Part shown: piece after piece, positions 38,022 to 53,938 of the stretch | Layout: each line of letters opens with the position of its first letter | Position numbering within the stretch: the first letter of the stretch is position 1 | Notes under the pieces: generated by a model | What the model was told of the DNA's origin: nothing | The model's database searches: none | What the model saw: only the letters and a program-made list of their open reading frames with translations | Made by a program: the position numbers and the translations under genes | NCBI RefSeq assembly: GCF_032854445.1 | Contig: NW_027017988.1 | Coordinates: 62,001 to 126,000, forward strand | Origin: Liolophura sinensis | Taxonomy: Eukaryota; Mollusca; Polyplacophora; Chitonida; Chitonidae | Direction: 5' to 3' | Length of the DNA stretch: 64,000 nucleotides

Positions 38022-38510
38022 CTGTGCAACTGACGATCAGATAACATTTATCTGTAAAGACATGTATGTCTCTGCGCCATTTACTGTACCTATGTCTTTC
38101 ACTTCAGGCAAACCTTAGTCCTCCCATACATAACCCCACCTGACAAGGCTCCTACTCAGGCTATTTTATTTCCTAGTGAAAGGAAGGCTTTAAGCATACA
38201 TGTTTGTACATATAATATTAGTGGTGCGAGTTTTCAGTAATCCACAATTAACATATAACAGACCTATCAAAACCCTCACAGAATCCAAACGAAGTCCACC
38301 GTAAGCACTCTGGAAAAAACATATTAGGAGCTCAAGTACGTCTATATCGCATTTTTTATTTCATTTCTAACATGATGAGATCACAGAGCTGTTACATTTA
38401 TCTGTCAAAACCGTTAGTTTAATAAGGTACATATTTGTCCTGAAAGAAAGAGACAAAGTTATTGATCTCATTAACGTACGTGTACCTGCCGACGAGCATC
38501 AGTTACCATT

Positions 38511-38900
38511 GTCAGCAAGACTAGTCCCGATATAGAAGAACCGTAGAGAAACCATCAAAGAATTGGGGTCGAATTTTCTGATCTTATTGCAGTCAGATTA
38601 ATTTCACAGATATCGTATTCTACACATTTGGCCCATTGCCAGTACGCTGCAAATAGGGGTGCGAAACAATGCATGTATTTTTCATTGAGGAATGAAGAAA
38701 ATGGTTTTAAAAAAGGACAAACATAAGTTCTCTTAAATTTGCATACCTGTATTTTCCGTTTTAAAAGGCTAAACAAAGGGCCACGTGACTTAAGAACATG
38801 CCTATTACAATATTACATGTAATTAACTTAAATACGATATGATGGCGTTTAGTTAAACTAAGGTGAATATACCAGAGTTTGGAAGCGATTTATTCTAAAA
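38511..38900. other. 390-bp spacer tail found only in spacers 5 and 6
   Basis: Begins GTCAGCAAGACTAG and ends at TTCTAAAA, where the satellite starts. A 73-codon open stretch on the minus strand (38555-38776) is kept in spacer 6 with one residue changed. It resembles no family I know, and so short a frame in near-identical copies is weak evidence for coding. I recognise no other feature. Confidence 0.88.
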
Positions 38901-39288
38901 ATAATTCTTACAATGTTCATCTGGTAACTGAACATGCTATTATAATGATTACAATGTTCATCTTGTAACTGAGCACGCTATTATACTGATTACAATGTTC
39001 ATCTTGTAACTGGGCATACTAGTATAATGATTACAATATTAATTTTGTAACTGAGCATGCTATTATACTGATTACAATGTTCATCTTGTAACTGAACATG
39101 CTATTATAATGATTACAATGTTCATGTTGTAACTGAACATGCTATTATACTGATAACAATGTTCATCTTGTAACTGGGCATACTAGTATAATGATTACAA
39201 TGTTCATTTTGTAACTGAATATGCTATTATATTGATTACAATGTTCATCTTGTAACTGAACGTCCTAATATAATGAATACAATGTTCA

Positions 39289-39341
39289 TCTGGTAACTGA
39301 GTGAGTGCTTGGGTTTTAACGTCGTTCTCTCTGGTAACTGA
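39289..39341 (-). mobile_element. SINE tail fragment with TSD (array 5, first)
   Basis: Same insert and duplication as at 3142. Confidence 0.83.
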
Positions 39342-39903
39342 ACATGTTATAATAATGATTACAATGTTCATCTTGTAACTGAGCATACTAGTATAATGAT
39401 TACATTGTTAAATTTGTAACTGAGCATGCTATTATACTGATTACAATGATCATCTTGTAATTGAGCATGCTATTATAATGATTACAATGTTTATGTTGTA
39501 ACTGAACATGCTATTATACTGATAACAATGTTCATCTTGTAACTAAGCATGATATTATAATAATTACAATGTTCATCTTGTAACTGAGCACGCTATTATA
39601 CTGATTACAATGTTCATCTTGTAACTGGGCATACTAGTATAATGATTACAATATTAATTTTGTAACTGAGCATGCTATTATACTGATTACAATGTTCATC
39701 TTGTAACTGAACATGCTATTATAATGATTACAATGTTCATGTTGTAACTGAACATGCTATTATACTGATAACAATGTTCATCTTGTAACTGGGCATACTA
39801 GTATAATGATTACAATGTTTATTTTGTAACTGAATATGCTATTATATTGATTACAATGTTCATCTTGTAACTGAACGTCCTAATATAATGATTACAATGT
39901 TCA

Positions 39904-39956
39904 TCTGGTAACTGAGTGAGTGCTTGGGTTTTAACGTCGTTCTCTCTGGTAACTGA
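39904..39956 (-). mobile_element. SINE tail fragment with TSD (array 5, second)
   Basis: Copy produced by the 615-bp duplication. Confidence 0.83.
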
Positions 39957-42900
39957 ACATGTTATAATAATGATTACAATGTTCATCTTGTAACTGAGCA
40001 TACTAGTATAATGATTACATTGTTAAATTTGTAACTGAGCATGCTATTATACTGATTACAATGATCATCTTGTAATTGAGCATGCTATTATAATGATTAC
40101 AATGTTTATGTTGTAACTGAACATGCTATTATACTGATAACAATGTTCATCTTGTAACTAAGCATGATATTATAATAATTACAATGTTCATTTTGTAACT
40201 GAACATGCTATTATAATGATTACAATGTTCATCTTGTAACTGAACGTCCTAATATAATGATTACAATGTTCATCTTGTAAGTGAACATGTTATTATAATG
40301 ATTACAATGTTCACCTTGTAAATGAAAATGCCATTACAATAATTACAATATTTATCTTGTAGCAGAACATGCTATTATATCGATTACAATCCTCACGTTT
40401 TAACTAAACGTGCTAAAATAATGATTACAATGTTTATCTTGTAACTGAAGATGCTATTATAATAATTACAAAGGGTGTCTTGTAACTGACCATGCTATTA
40501 TAGTAATTACAAAAATCACCTTGTAACTGAACATGCTATTATAATGATTACAATGTTCACCATGTCACTGAAAGTGATATTATAATAGTTTTAATGTTCA
40601 TTTTGTAACTGAACACGGTATTAGGTTATTGCAATGTTCATCCTGTAACCGAATATGCTATTATAATGATTACAATGTTCATCTTGTAACTGAGCATGCT
40701 ATTACAATGATTACAATGTTCATCTTGTAACTGACCATGCTGTTATTATGATTACAATGTTTATCTTGTAACTGAACAGGCTAATATAATGATTACAATG
40801 TTCATTTTGCAACTGAACATGCTTTTTTACTGATTACAATGTTCATCTTGTAACTACATATGCTATAATAACGATTACAATGTTCATCTTGTAATGAAAT
40901 ATGCTAATATAATGATTGCAATATTCATTTTGTAACTGAGCATGATATTATAGTAATTACAAAAATGATTTTGTAACCGTTGACGCTATTATAATGATTA
41001 CAATGTTCACCTTGTAACTGAGCATGCTAATATAATGATTTAAATGTTCACCTTGTCACTGAACGTGCTATTATAATAATTTTAATGTTCATTTTGTAAC
41101 TGAACACGGTATTAGGTTATTATAAAGTTCATCTTGTAACTGAATATGCTATTATAATGATTGCAATGTTCATCTTGGCACTGAACATTCTATTATAATG
41201 ATTTCAATGTTCATTTTGTAACTGAACACGCTATTAAATTATTACAATGTTCATCCTGTAACTGAACATGCTATTATAATGATTACAATGTTCATCTTGT
41301 AACTGAGCACGCTATTGTAATGATTACAATGTTCACCTTGTAACTGAGCACATTATTATATTGATTACAATGTTCATCTTGTAACTAAATGTGCTATTGT
41401 AATGATTACAATGTCCATTTTGCAACTGAGCATGCTTGTGTACTGATTACAATGTTCACCTTGCAACTGATGATGTTTTTATAATGATTACAATGTTCAT
41501 CTTGTAATTGAACGTGCTAATATAATGAATACAATGTTCATTTTGTAACTGATGATGTTATTATAATGATTACAATATTCATCTTGTAACTGAATATGCT
41601 AATGTAATGATTACAATGTCCATTTTGCAACTGAGCATGCTTTTATACTGATTACAATGTCCACCTTGTAACTGAACATGCTATTATAATAATTTCAATG
41701 TTCATCTTGTAACTGAACATGTTTTTATAATGATTACAATGTTCACCTTGTAACTGAACATGCTTTTATAATGATTACAATGTTCATCTTGTAATTGAAC
41801 GTGCTAATATAATGAATACAATGTTCATTTTGTAACTGATGATGTTATTATAATGATTAAAACATTCATCTTGTAACTTAATATGCTAATGTAATGATTA
41901 TAATGTCTATTTTGCAACTGAGCATGCTTTTATACTGATTACAATGTCCACCTTGTAACTGAACATGCTATTATAATGATTTCAATGTTCATCTTGTAAC
42001 TGAGCATGTTTTTATAATGATTACAATGTTCACCTTGCAACTGATGATGTTTTTATAATGATTACAATGTTCATCTTGTAATTGAACGTGCTAATATAAT
42101 GAATACAATGTTCATTTTGTAACTGATGATGTTATTATAATGATTACAATATTCATCTTGTAACTGAATATGCTAATGTAATGATTACAATGTCCATTTT
42201 GCAACTGAGCATGCTTTTATACTGATTACAATGTCCACCTTGTAACTGAACATGCTATTATAATGATTTCAATGTTCATCTTGTAACTGAACATGTTTTT
42301 ATAATGATTACAATGTTCATTTTGTAACTGAACATGCTTTTATAATGATTACAATGTTCATCTTGTAATTGAACGTGCTAATATAATGAATACAATGTTC
42401 ATTTTGTAACTGATGATGTTATTATAATGATTAAAACATTCATCTTGTAACTTAATATGCTAATGTAATGATTATAATGTCTATTTTGCAACTGAGCATG
42501 CTTTTATACTGATTACAATGTCAACCTTGTAACTGAACATGCTATTATAATGATTTCAATGTTCATCTTGTAACTGAGCATGTTTTTATAATGATTACAA
42601 TGTTCACCTTGCAACTGATGATGTTTTTATATTGATTACAATGTTCACCTTGTAACTGAACATGCTTTTATAATGATTACAATATTCATCTTGTAATTAA
42701 ACGTGCTAATATAATGAATACAATGTTTATTTTGTAACTGATGATGTTATTATAATGATTACAATATTCATCTTGTAACTGATGATGTTTTTATAATGAT
42801 TACAATGTTCATCTTGTAACTACATATGCTACAATAATGATTACATTGTTCATCTTTTAAAAAAACATGCTATTATGTCGATTACAATCTTCATCTTGCA

Positions 42901-45900
42901 ACTGAGCATGATATTATAATGATTACAATGTTCATCTTGTAATTGAACGTGCTAATATAATGAATACAATGTTCATTTTGTAACTGATGATGTTATTTTA
43001 ATGATTACAATATTCATCTTGTAACTGAATATGCTAATGTAATGATTACAATGTCCATTTTGCAACTGAGCATGCTTTTATACTGATTACAATGTTCACC
43101 TTGTAACTGATGATGTTTTTATCAGGATTACAATGTTCATCTTGTAAATACATATACTATAATAATGATTACAATGTTCATCTTGTAACTGAATATGCTA
43201 TTGTAATGATTACAATGTCCATTTTGCAACTGAGCATGCTTGTATACTGATTACAATGTTCACCTTGCAACTGATGATGTTTTTATAATGATTACAATGT
43301 TCACTTTGTAACTGAACATGCTATTACAATGATTACAATGTTCATCTTGTAACTGAACATGCTATTATGTCGATTACAATCTTCATCTTGCAACTGAGCA
43401 TGATATTATAATGATTACAATGTTCATCTTGTAATTGAACGTGCTAATACAATGAATACAATCTTCATTTTGTAATTGATGATGTTATTATAATGATTAC
43501 AATATCCATCTTGTAACTGAATATGCTAATGTAATGATTACAATGTCCATTTTCCAACTGAGCATGCTTTGATACTGAATACAATGTCCACCTTGTAACT
43601 GAACATGCTATTATAATGATTACAATGTTCATCTTGTATCTGAGCATGTTTTTATAATGATACAATGTTCACCTTGTAACTGAACATGCTTTTATAATGA
43701 TTAGAATGTTCATCTTGTAATTGAACGTGCTAATATAATGAATACAATGTTTATTTTGTAACTGATGATGTTATTACAATAATTACAATATTCATCTTGT
43801 AAGTGAATATGCTAATGTAATGATTACAATGTCCATTTTGCAACTGAGCATGCTTTTATACTGATTACAATGTCCACCTTGTAACTGAACATGCTATTAT
43901 AGTAATTACAAAAATCACTTTGTAACTGAACATGCTATTACAATGATTACAATGTTCATCTTGTAACTGAACATGCTATTATGTCGATTACAATCTTCAT
44001 CTTGCAACTGAGCATGATATTATAATGATTACAATGTTCATCTTGTAATTGAACGTGATAATATAATGAATGCCATGTTCATTTTGTAACTGATGATGTT
44101 ATTATAATGTTACAATATTCATCTTGTAACTGAATATGCTAATGTAATGATTACAATGTCCATTTTGCAACTGAGCATGCTTTTATACTGATTAAAATGT
44201 CCACCTTGTAACTGAACATGCTATTATAATGATTTAAATGTTCATCTTATAACTGAGCATGTTTTTATAATGATTACAATGTTCACCTTGTAACTGAACA
44301 TGCTTTTATAATGATTACAATGTTCATCTTGTAATTGAACGTGCTAATATAATGAATACAATGTTCATTTTGTAACTGATGATGTTATTATAATGATTAC
44401 AATATTCATCTTCTGACTGAATATGCTAATGTAATGATTACAATGTCCATTTTGCAACTGAGCATGCTTTTATACTGATTACAATGTCCACCTTGTAACT
44501 GAACATGCTATTATAATGATTACAATGTTCATCTTGTAATTGAACGTGCTAATATAATGAATACAATGTTAATTTTGTAAGAGAACATGTTATTATAATG
44601 ATTACAATGTTCACCTTGTAACTGAATATTCTAATGTAATGATTATAATGTCCATTTTGCAACTGAGCATGCTTTTATACTTATTACAATGTTCCCTTTG
44701 TAACTGATGATGTTTTTATAATGATTACAATGTTCATCTTGTAACTACATATGCTATAATAATGATTACATTGTTCATTTGTAATAAAATATGCTAATAT
44801 AATAATTGCAATATTAATTTTGTAACTGAGCATGCTATTATATTGATTACAATGATGATTTTGTAACCGTTGACGCTATTATAATGATTACAATGTTTAC
44901 TTTGTAACTGAACATGCTATTACAATGATTACAATGTGCATCTTGTAACTGAACATGCTATTATGTCGATTACAATCTTCATCTTGTAACTGAAAATGAT
45001 ATTATAATGATAACAATGTTTATCTTGCAACTGAGCATGCTATTATAATGATTACAATGTTCACTTCGTAACTGAACATGCTAATTTATCTATTACAATG
45101 TTCATCTTGTAACTGAGCAGGCTATTGTAATGATCACAATGTTCACCTTGTAACTGAGCACATTATTATAATGATTACAATGTTCATCTTGTAACTAAAT
45201 ATGCTATTGTAATGATTACAATGTCCATTTTGCAACTGAGCATGCTTGTATACTGATTACAATGTTCACCTTGCAACTGATGATGTTTTTATCATGATTA
45301 CAATGTTCATCTTGTAACTGGGCAGGCTATTGTAATGATGACAATGTTCATCTTGTAACTGAGCACATTATTATAATTATTACAATGTCCATTTTGCAAC
45401 TGAGCATGCTTTTATACTGATTACAATGTTCACCTTGTAACTGATGATGTTTTTATAAGGATTACAATGTTCATCTTGTAAATACATATGCTATAATAAT
45501 GATTACAATGGTTATCTTGTAACTGAATATGTTATTGTAATGATTACAATGTCCATTTTGCAACTGAGCATGCTTGTATACTGATTACAATGTTCACCTT
45601 GCAACTGATGATGTTTTTATAATGATTACAATGTTCACTTTGTAACTGAACATGCTATTACAATGATTACAATGTTCATCTTGTAACTGAACATGCTATT
45701 ATGTCGATTACAATCTTCATCTTGCAACTGAGCATGATATTATAATGATTACAATGTTCATCTTGTAATTGAACGTGCTAAAATAATGAATACAATCTTC
45801 ATTTTGTAATTGATGATGTTATTATAATGATTACAATATTCATCTTGTAACTGAATATGCTAATGTAATGATTACAATGTCCATTTTCCAACTGAGCCTG

Positions 45901-48900
45901 GTTTGGTACTGAATACAATGTCCACCTTGTAACTGAACATGCTATTATAATGATTACAATGTTCATCTTGTAACTGAGCATGTTTTTATAATGATACAAT
46001 GTTCACCTTGTAACTGAACATGCTTTTATAATGATTACAATGTTCATCTTGTAATTGAACGTGCTAATATAATGAATACAATGTTTATTTTGTAACTGAT
46101 GATGTTATTACAATAATTACAATATTCATCTTGTAAGTGAATATGCTAATGTAATGATTACAATGTCCATTTTGCAACTGAGCATGCTTTTATACTGATT
46201 ACAATGTTCACCTTGTAACCAATCATTATTTTATAATAATTACAATGTTCATCTTGTAACTACATATGCTATAATAATTATTACAATGTTCATCTTGTAA
46301 TGATAATATGCTAATATAATGATTGCAATATTCATTTTATAACTAAGCATGCTATTATATTGATTACAATGATGATTTTGTGACCGTTGACGCTATTATA
46401 ATGATTACAATGTTTATCTTGTAACTGAGCACGCTATTGTAATGATTACAATGTTCACCTTGTAACTGAGCACATTATTATAATGATTACAATGTTCATC
46501 TTGTACCTGAATATGCTATTGTAATGATTACAATGTCCATTTTGCAACTGAGCATGCTTGTATACTGATTACAATGTTCACCTTGCAACTGATGATGTTT
46601 TTATAATCATTACAATGTTCATCTTGTAACTGAACATGCAATTATAAAGATTACATTGTTCACTTTGTAACTGAACATGCTATTACAATGATTACAATGT
46701 TCATCTTGTAACTGAACATGCTATTATGTCGATTACAATCTTCATCTTGCAACTGAGCATGATATTATAATGATTACAATGTTCATCTTGTAATTGAACG
46801 TGCTAATATGATGAATACAATGTTCATTTTGTAACTGATGATGTTATTATAATGATTACAATATTCATCTTGTAACTGAATATGCTAATGTAATGATTAC
46901 AATGTCCATTTTGCAACTGAGCATGATTTTATACTGATTACAAAGTCCACCTTGTAACTGAACATGCTATTTTAATGGTTACAATGTTCATCTTGTAAAT
47001 AAGCATGTTTTTATAATGATTACAATGTTCACCTTGTAACTGAACATGCTATTATAATGATGACAATGTTCATTTTGTAAATGAGCACGCTATTATATTG
47101 TTTACAATGTTCATCTTGTAACTGAGCATGCTATTACAATGATTACAATGTTCATCTTGTAACTGAACATGCAATTATAATAATTACAATGTTTATCTTG
47201 CAACTGAACATGCAATTATAAGGATTATATTGTTCACTTTGTAACTGAACATGCTATTACAATGATTACAATGTTCATCTTGTAACTAAACATGCTATTA
47301 TGTCGATTACAATCTTCATCTTGCAAGTGAGCATGATATCATAATGATTACAATGTTCATCTTGTAATTGAACGTGCTAATAAAATGAATACAATGTTCA
47401 TTTTGTAACTGATGATGTTATTATAATGATTACAATATTCATCTTGTAACTGAATATGCTAATGTAATGATTACAATGTCCATTTTGCAACTGAGCATGC
47501 TTTTATACTGATTACAATGTCCACCTTGTAACTGAACATGCTATTACAATGATTACAATGTTCATCTTGTAACTGAGAATGTCTTTCTAATGATTACAAT
47601 GTTGACCTTGTAACTGAACATGCTTTTATAATGATTACAATGTTCCTCTTGTAATTGAACGTGCTAATATAATGAATACAATGTACATTTTGTAACTGAT
47701 GATGTTATTATAATGATTACAATGTTCATCTTGTAAGTGAATATGCTAATGTAATGATTACGATGTCCATTTTACAAATGAGTATGCTTTTATACTGATT
47801 ACAATGTTCACCTTGAAACTGATGATGTTTTATAATGATTACAATGTTCATCTTGTAACTACATATGCTATAATAATGATTACAATGTTCATCTTGTAAT
47901 GAAATATGCTAATATCATGATTGAAATATTTATTTTGTAACTGAGCATGCCATTATATTGATTACAATGATGATTTTGTAACCGTTGACGCTCTTATAAT
48001 GATTACAATGTTTACTTTGTAATTGAACGTGCTAATACAATGTATACAATGTTCATTTTGTAACTGATGATGTTATTATAATTATTACAGAATTCATCTT
48101 GTAACTGAATATGCTAATGTAATGATTACAATGTCCATTTTGCAACTGAGCATGCTTTTATACTGATTACAATGTCCACCTTGTAACTGAACATGCTAAT
48201 ATAATGATTACAATGTTCATCTTGTAACTGAGCATGTTTTTATAATGATTACAATGTTCACCTTGTAACTGAACATGCTATTATAGTAATTACAAAAATC
48301 ACCTTGTAACTGAACATGCTATTATAATGATTACAATGTTCACCATGTCACTGAAAGTGATATTATAATAGTTTTAATGTTCATTTTGTAACTGAACACG
48401 GTATTAGGTTATTGCAATGTTCATCCTGTAACCAAATATGCTATTATAATGATTACAATGTTCATCTTGTAACTGAGCATGCTATTACAATGATTACAAT
48501 GTTCATCTTGTAACTGACCATGCTGTTGTTATGATTACAATGTTTATCTTGTAACTGAACAGGCTAATATAATGATTACAATGTTCATTTTGCAACTGAA
48601 CATGCTTTTTTACTGATTACAATGTTCATCTTGTAACTACATATGCTATAATAATGAATACAATGTTCATCTTGTAATGAAATATGCTAATATAATGATT
48701 GCAATATTCATTTTGTAACTGAGCATGATATTATATTAATTACAATAATGATTTTGTAACCGTTGACGCTATTTAATGATTACAATGTTTACCTTGTAAC
48801 TGAGCATGCTAATATAATGATTTAAATGTTGACCTTGTCACTGAACGTGCTATTATAATAATTTTAATGTTCATTTTGTAACTGAACACGGTATTAGGTT

Positions 48901-50632
48901 ATTATAATGTTCATCTTGTAACTAAATATGCTATTATAATGATTGCAATGTTCATCTTGGCACTGAACATTCTATTATAATGATTTCAATGTTCATTTTG
49001 TAACTGAACACGCTATTAAATTATTACAATGTTCATCCCGTAACTGAACATGCTATTATAATGATTACAATGTTCATCTTGTAACTGAGCATGCTATTGT
49101 AATGATTACAATGTTCACCTTGTAACTGAGCACATGATTATAATGATTACAATGTTCATCTTGTAACTAAATATGCTATTGTAATGATTACAATGTCCAT
49201 TTTGCAACTGAGCATGCTTGTATTTTAATTACAATGTTCACCTTGCAACTGATGATGTTTTATAATGATTACAATGTTCATCTTGTAACTGAACATACAA
49301 TTATAAGGATTACAATGTTCACTTTGTAAGTGAACATGCTATTACAATGATTACAATGTTCATCTTGTAACTGAACATGCTATTATGTCGATTACAATCT
49401 TCATCTTGCAACTAAGCATGATATTATAATGATTACAATGTTCATCTTGTAATTGAACGTGCTAATATAATGAATACAATGTTCATTTTGTAACTGATGA
49501 TGTTATTATAATGTTACAATATTCATCTTGTAACTGAATATGCTAATGTAATGATTACAATGTCCATTTTGCAACTGAGCATGCTTTTATACTGATTAAA
49601 ATGTCCACCTTGTAACTGAACATGCTTTTATAATGATTTAAATGTTCATCTTGTAACTGAGCATGTTTTTATAATGATTACAATGTTCACCTTGTAACTG
49701 AACATGCTTTTATAATAATTACAATGTTCATCTTGTAATTGAACGTGCTAATATAATGAATACAATGTTTTTTTTGTAACTGATGATGTTATTATAATGA
49801 TTACAATATTCATCTTGTAAGTGAATATGCTAATGTAATGATTACAATGTCCATTTGGCAACTGACAATGCTTTTATACTGATTACAATGTTCACCTTGT
49901 CACTGATGATGTTTTTATAATGATTACAATGTTCATCTTGTAACTACATATGCTATAATACTGATTACAATGTTCATCTTGTAATGAAATATGCTAATAT
50001 AGTAACTGCAATATTAATTTTGTAACTGAGCATGCTATCATATTGATTACAATGATGATTTTGTAACCGTTGACGCTATTATAATGATTACAATATTAAT
50101 TTTGTAACTGAGCATGCTATTATACTGATTACAATGTTCATCTTGTAACTGAACATGCTATTATAATGATTACAATGTTCATGTTGTAACTGAACATGCT
50201 ATTATACTGATAACAATGTTCATCTTGTAACAGGGCATACTAGTATAATGAATACAATGTTCATTTTGTAACTGAGCATGCTATTATACTGATTACAATT
50301 TTTATCTTTTAATTGAGCATGCTATTATAATAAGTACATTGCTCATCCTGCATTTGAGCAAGCTATTATAATTATTACAATGTTCATCTTGTAATTGAGC
50401 ATACTAGTATAATGATTACAATGTTAATTTTGTAACTGAGCATGCTTTTTTACTGATTACAATGTTCATCTTGTAATTGAGCATGCTATTATAATGATTA
50501 CAATGTTCATGTTGTAACTGAACATAACATTACAATAATTACAATGTTTATTTTGTAACTTAATATGCTATTATATTGATTACAATGTTCATCTTGTAAC
50601 TGAACATCCTAATATAATGATTACAATGTTCA

Positions 50633-50685
50633 TCTGGTAACTGAGTGAGTGCTTGGGTTTTAACGTCGTTCTCTCTGGTAACTGA
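50633..50685 (-). mobile_element. SINE tail fragment with TSD (array 5, third)
   Basis: Same insert and duplication, about 10.7 kb to the right of the second copy. Its neighbourhood resembles that of the fragment at 3142. Confidence 0.82.
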
Positions 50686-53600
50686 ACATGTTATTATAAT
50701 GATTACAATGTTCATCTTGTAACTGAGCATACTAGTATAATTATTACATTGTTAATTTTGTAACTGAGCATGCTATTATACTGATTACAATGTTCATCTT
50801 GTAATTGAGCATGCTATTATAATGATTACAATGTTTATGTTGTTACTGAACATGCTATTATACTGATAACAATGTTCATCTTGTAACTAAGCATGATATT
50901 ATAATAATTACAATGTTCATTTAGTAAGTGAACATGCTATTATAATAATTACAATGTTCATCTTGTAACTGAACGTCCTAATATGATGATTACAATGATC
51001 ATCTTGTAAGTAAACATGTTATTATAATGATTACAATGTTCACCTTGTAAATGAACATGCCATTACAATAACTAAAATATTTATCTTGTAACTGAACATG
51101 CTATTATATCAATTGCAATCCTCATGTTTCAACTAAACGTGCTAATATAATGATTACAATGTTTATCTTGTAACTGAAGATGCTATTATAATAATTACAA
51201 AGGGTGTTTTGTAACTGAACGTGCTATTATAGTAATTACAATAATCACCTTGTAACTGAACATGCTATTATAATGATTACAATGTTCACCATGTCACTGA
51301 AAGTGATATTATAATAGTTTTAGTGTTCATTTTGTAACTGAACACGGTATTAGGTTATTGCAATGTTCATCCTGTAACCGAATATGCTATTATAATGATT
51401 ACAATGTTCATCTTGTAACTGAGCATGCTATTACAATGATTACAGTGTTCATCTTGTAACTGACCATGCTGTTATTATGATTACAATGTTCATCTTGTAA
51501 CTGAACATGCTAAAATAATGATTACAATGTTCATTTTGCAACAGAACATGCTTTTATACTGATTACAATGCTCATCTTATAACTACATATGCTATAATAA
51601 TGATTACAATGTTCATCTTGTAATGAAATATGCTAATATAATAATTGCAATATTCATTTTGTAACTAGGCATGTTATTATATTGATTACAATGATGATTT
51701 TGTAACAGTTGACGCTATTATAATGATTACAATGTTCACCTTGTAACTGAGCATGCTATTATAATGATTTAAATGTTCACCTTGTCACTGAACGTGCTAT
51801 TATAACAATTTTAATGTTCATTTTGTAACTGAACACAGTATTAGGTTATTATAATGTTCATCTTGTAACTGAATATGCTATTATAATGATTGCAATGTTT
51901 ATCTTGGCACTGAACATTCTCTTATAATGGTTTCAATGTTCATTTTGTAACTGAACACGGTATTAGGATGTTATAATGTTCATCTTGTAACTGAATATGC
52001 TATTATAATGATTGCAATGTTCATCTTGGCACTGAACATTCTATTATAATGATTTCAATGTTCATTTTGTAACTGAACACGCTATTAAATTATTACAATG
52101 TTCATCGTGTAACTGAACATGCTATTATAATGATTACAATGTTCATCTTATAACTGAGCACGCTATTATAATGATTACAATGTTCATCTTGTAACTAAAT
52201 ATGCTATTGTAATGATTACAATGTCCATTTTGCAACTGAGCATGCTTGTATACTGATTACAATGTTCACCTTGCAACTGATGATGTTTTTATAATGATTA
52301 CAATGTTCATCTTGTAATTGAACATGCAATTATAAGGATTACAATGTTCACTTTGTAACTGAACATGCTATTACATTGATTACAATGTTCATCTTGTAAC
52401 TGAACATGCTATTATGTCGATTCCAATCTTCATCTTGCAACTGAGCATGATATTTTAATGATTACAATGTTCATCTTGTAATTGAACGTGCTAATATAAT
52501 GAATACAATGTTCATTTTGTAACTGATGATGTTATTTTAATGATTACAATATTCATCTTGTAACTGAATATGCTAATGTAATGATTACAATGTCCATTTT
52601 GCAACTGAACATGCTTTTATACTGATTACAATGTCCACCTTGTAACTGAACATGCTATTATAATCATTACAATGTTCATCTTGTAACTGAGCATGCTTTT
52701 ATAATGATTACAATGTTCACCTTTTAACTGAACATGCTATTTTAATGATGACAATGTTCATTTTGTAACTGAACATGCTATTATGTCGATTACAATCTTC
52801 ATCTTGTAACTGAAAATGATATTATAATTATTACAATGTTTATCTTGCAACTGAGCATGCTATTATAATGATTACAATGTTCACTTCGTAACTGAACATG
52901 CTATTATAACTATTACAATGTTCATCTTGTAATTGGACATCTTTTTATAATGATTACAATGTTCACCTTGTAACTGAACATGCTATTATAATGATTACAA
53001 TGTTCATCTTGTAACTGAACATGCTATTATGATTACAATTTTCATCTTGTAACTGAGCTTTCTATTATAATGATTACAATGTTTACCTTGTAACTGAGCG
53101 TGCTCATATAATGATTACAATGTTCACCTTGTAACTGAGCATGCTAATATAATGATTACAATGTTTATCTTGTAACTGAGCATGCTATTATAAAACACGA
53201 GTCTCTTTAACTGGATTTAGTCTATTTCAGCTGAAGGGAAAAATGAAAGATTTAGTCTGGATAATGTGTGGGGATAAGATGAGCATTTTAGCGTGTATTA
53301 GGTCCAAACTGCATCTTTGTACCGTTGATCGTTGAGAAGAAATAGAAGGCATTTCTCAATATTGGCACTTAAAAGATGGTGCCAGCTAGGAAATCAGCTC
53401 TAACCCCAGTGTTCCATGTGGGATTACAGATTTTCTTTCATACTTGCATTACAATGTGACGTCAAACCCAATCATCCAGTCATTCGGTGATTACTGTTAC
53501 ACAACAATTGAATCAAACCTTTCAGGTGTCATTTCAAGAGATCTAAAACGCTATCTAGTTAGCAACAAAGGCTTCAAAGGCTTAATTTGTGCTCTTGTGT

Positions 53601-53938
53601 ACACAGTGCTTATTAGTACACGGACCCTGTCTGTGGAATTTTGTGTATATGTCGTCATACACTCAGTTATACTGTGGACTTTCGCTCTTGTAAATATTGC
53701 CTCTGTGCATTTTTCAGCATTGTGTAAGTACTTTAGTATTTGTATAGATATTGCTATCATTTCTTGTTAAACTTAAGTATTTTAGCTCTTGTAAAAGTCT
53801 TGTTATCTGTTCCTGTTAAATGTAATAAATTGTTGAAAAATAAAATCTGCTGGTTTTGGTTACTTTTTTGTGCGGCTAAACTGTCGTGTATTTCGAACAA
53901 GCCATCTCTTTATAATACAGACAGTTTGGGTCGTAACA

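Larger units (their letters stand above)
36277..38900. other. Spacer 5 (long form, no SINE-2)
   Basis: 2,624 bp. It matches spacer 4 up to AGTTACCATT at 38510, then continues for 390 bp that spacers 1 to 4 lack. It shares CTTGTTATCT in its left part with spacer 6 (the others read CTTATTATCT), but shares the change at 37428 with spacer 4. It therefore looks like a recombinant between the two types. No features are recognised at 36277-37019, 37209-37460 or 38078-38510. Confidence 0.94.
38953..40182. repeat. 615-bp tandem duplication (15 satellite units) in array 5
   Basis: Two adjacent 615-bp blocks, about 38953-39567 and 39568-40182. Markers such as GAGCACGCTA recur at 38971 and 39586. The SINE-tail fragment is duplicated with it (39289, 39904). 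615 is exactly 15 x 41. Array 6 has a single copy, so the duplication is specific to array 5 or was lost in array 6. Confidence 0.85.
38901..53193. repeat. 41-bp satellite array 5 (longest)
   Basis: 14,293 bp, about 349 units, more than twice the length of arrays 1, 3 and 4. The left edge differs from arrays 1-4. The right edge (ATTATAA before AACACGAG) is the same. It contains a 615-bp tandem duplication near its start. It also contains similar stretches about 2,334 bp apart (around 43,465 and 45,799). SINE-tail fragments are at 39289, 39904 and 50633. The last 1.7 kb or so, from about 51,460, resembles the beginning of arrays 1-4. Confidence 0.96.

Noticed and set aside
38555-38776. 73-codon open stretch in the 390-bp spacer tail, also at 55477-55698
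   Set aside because: Only one residue differs between two recently duplicated copies. It is short, has no recognised motif and lies in satellite surroundings. Not strong enough to call a gene.
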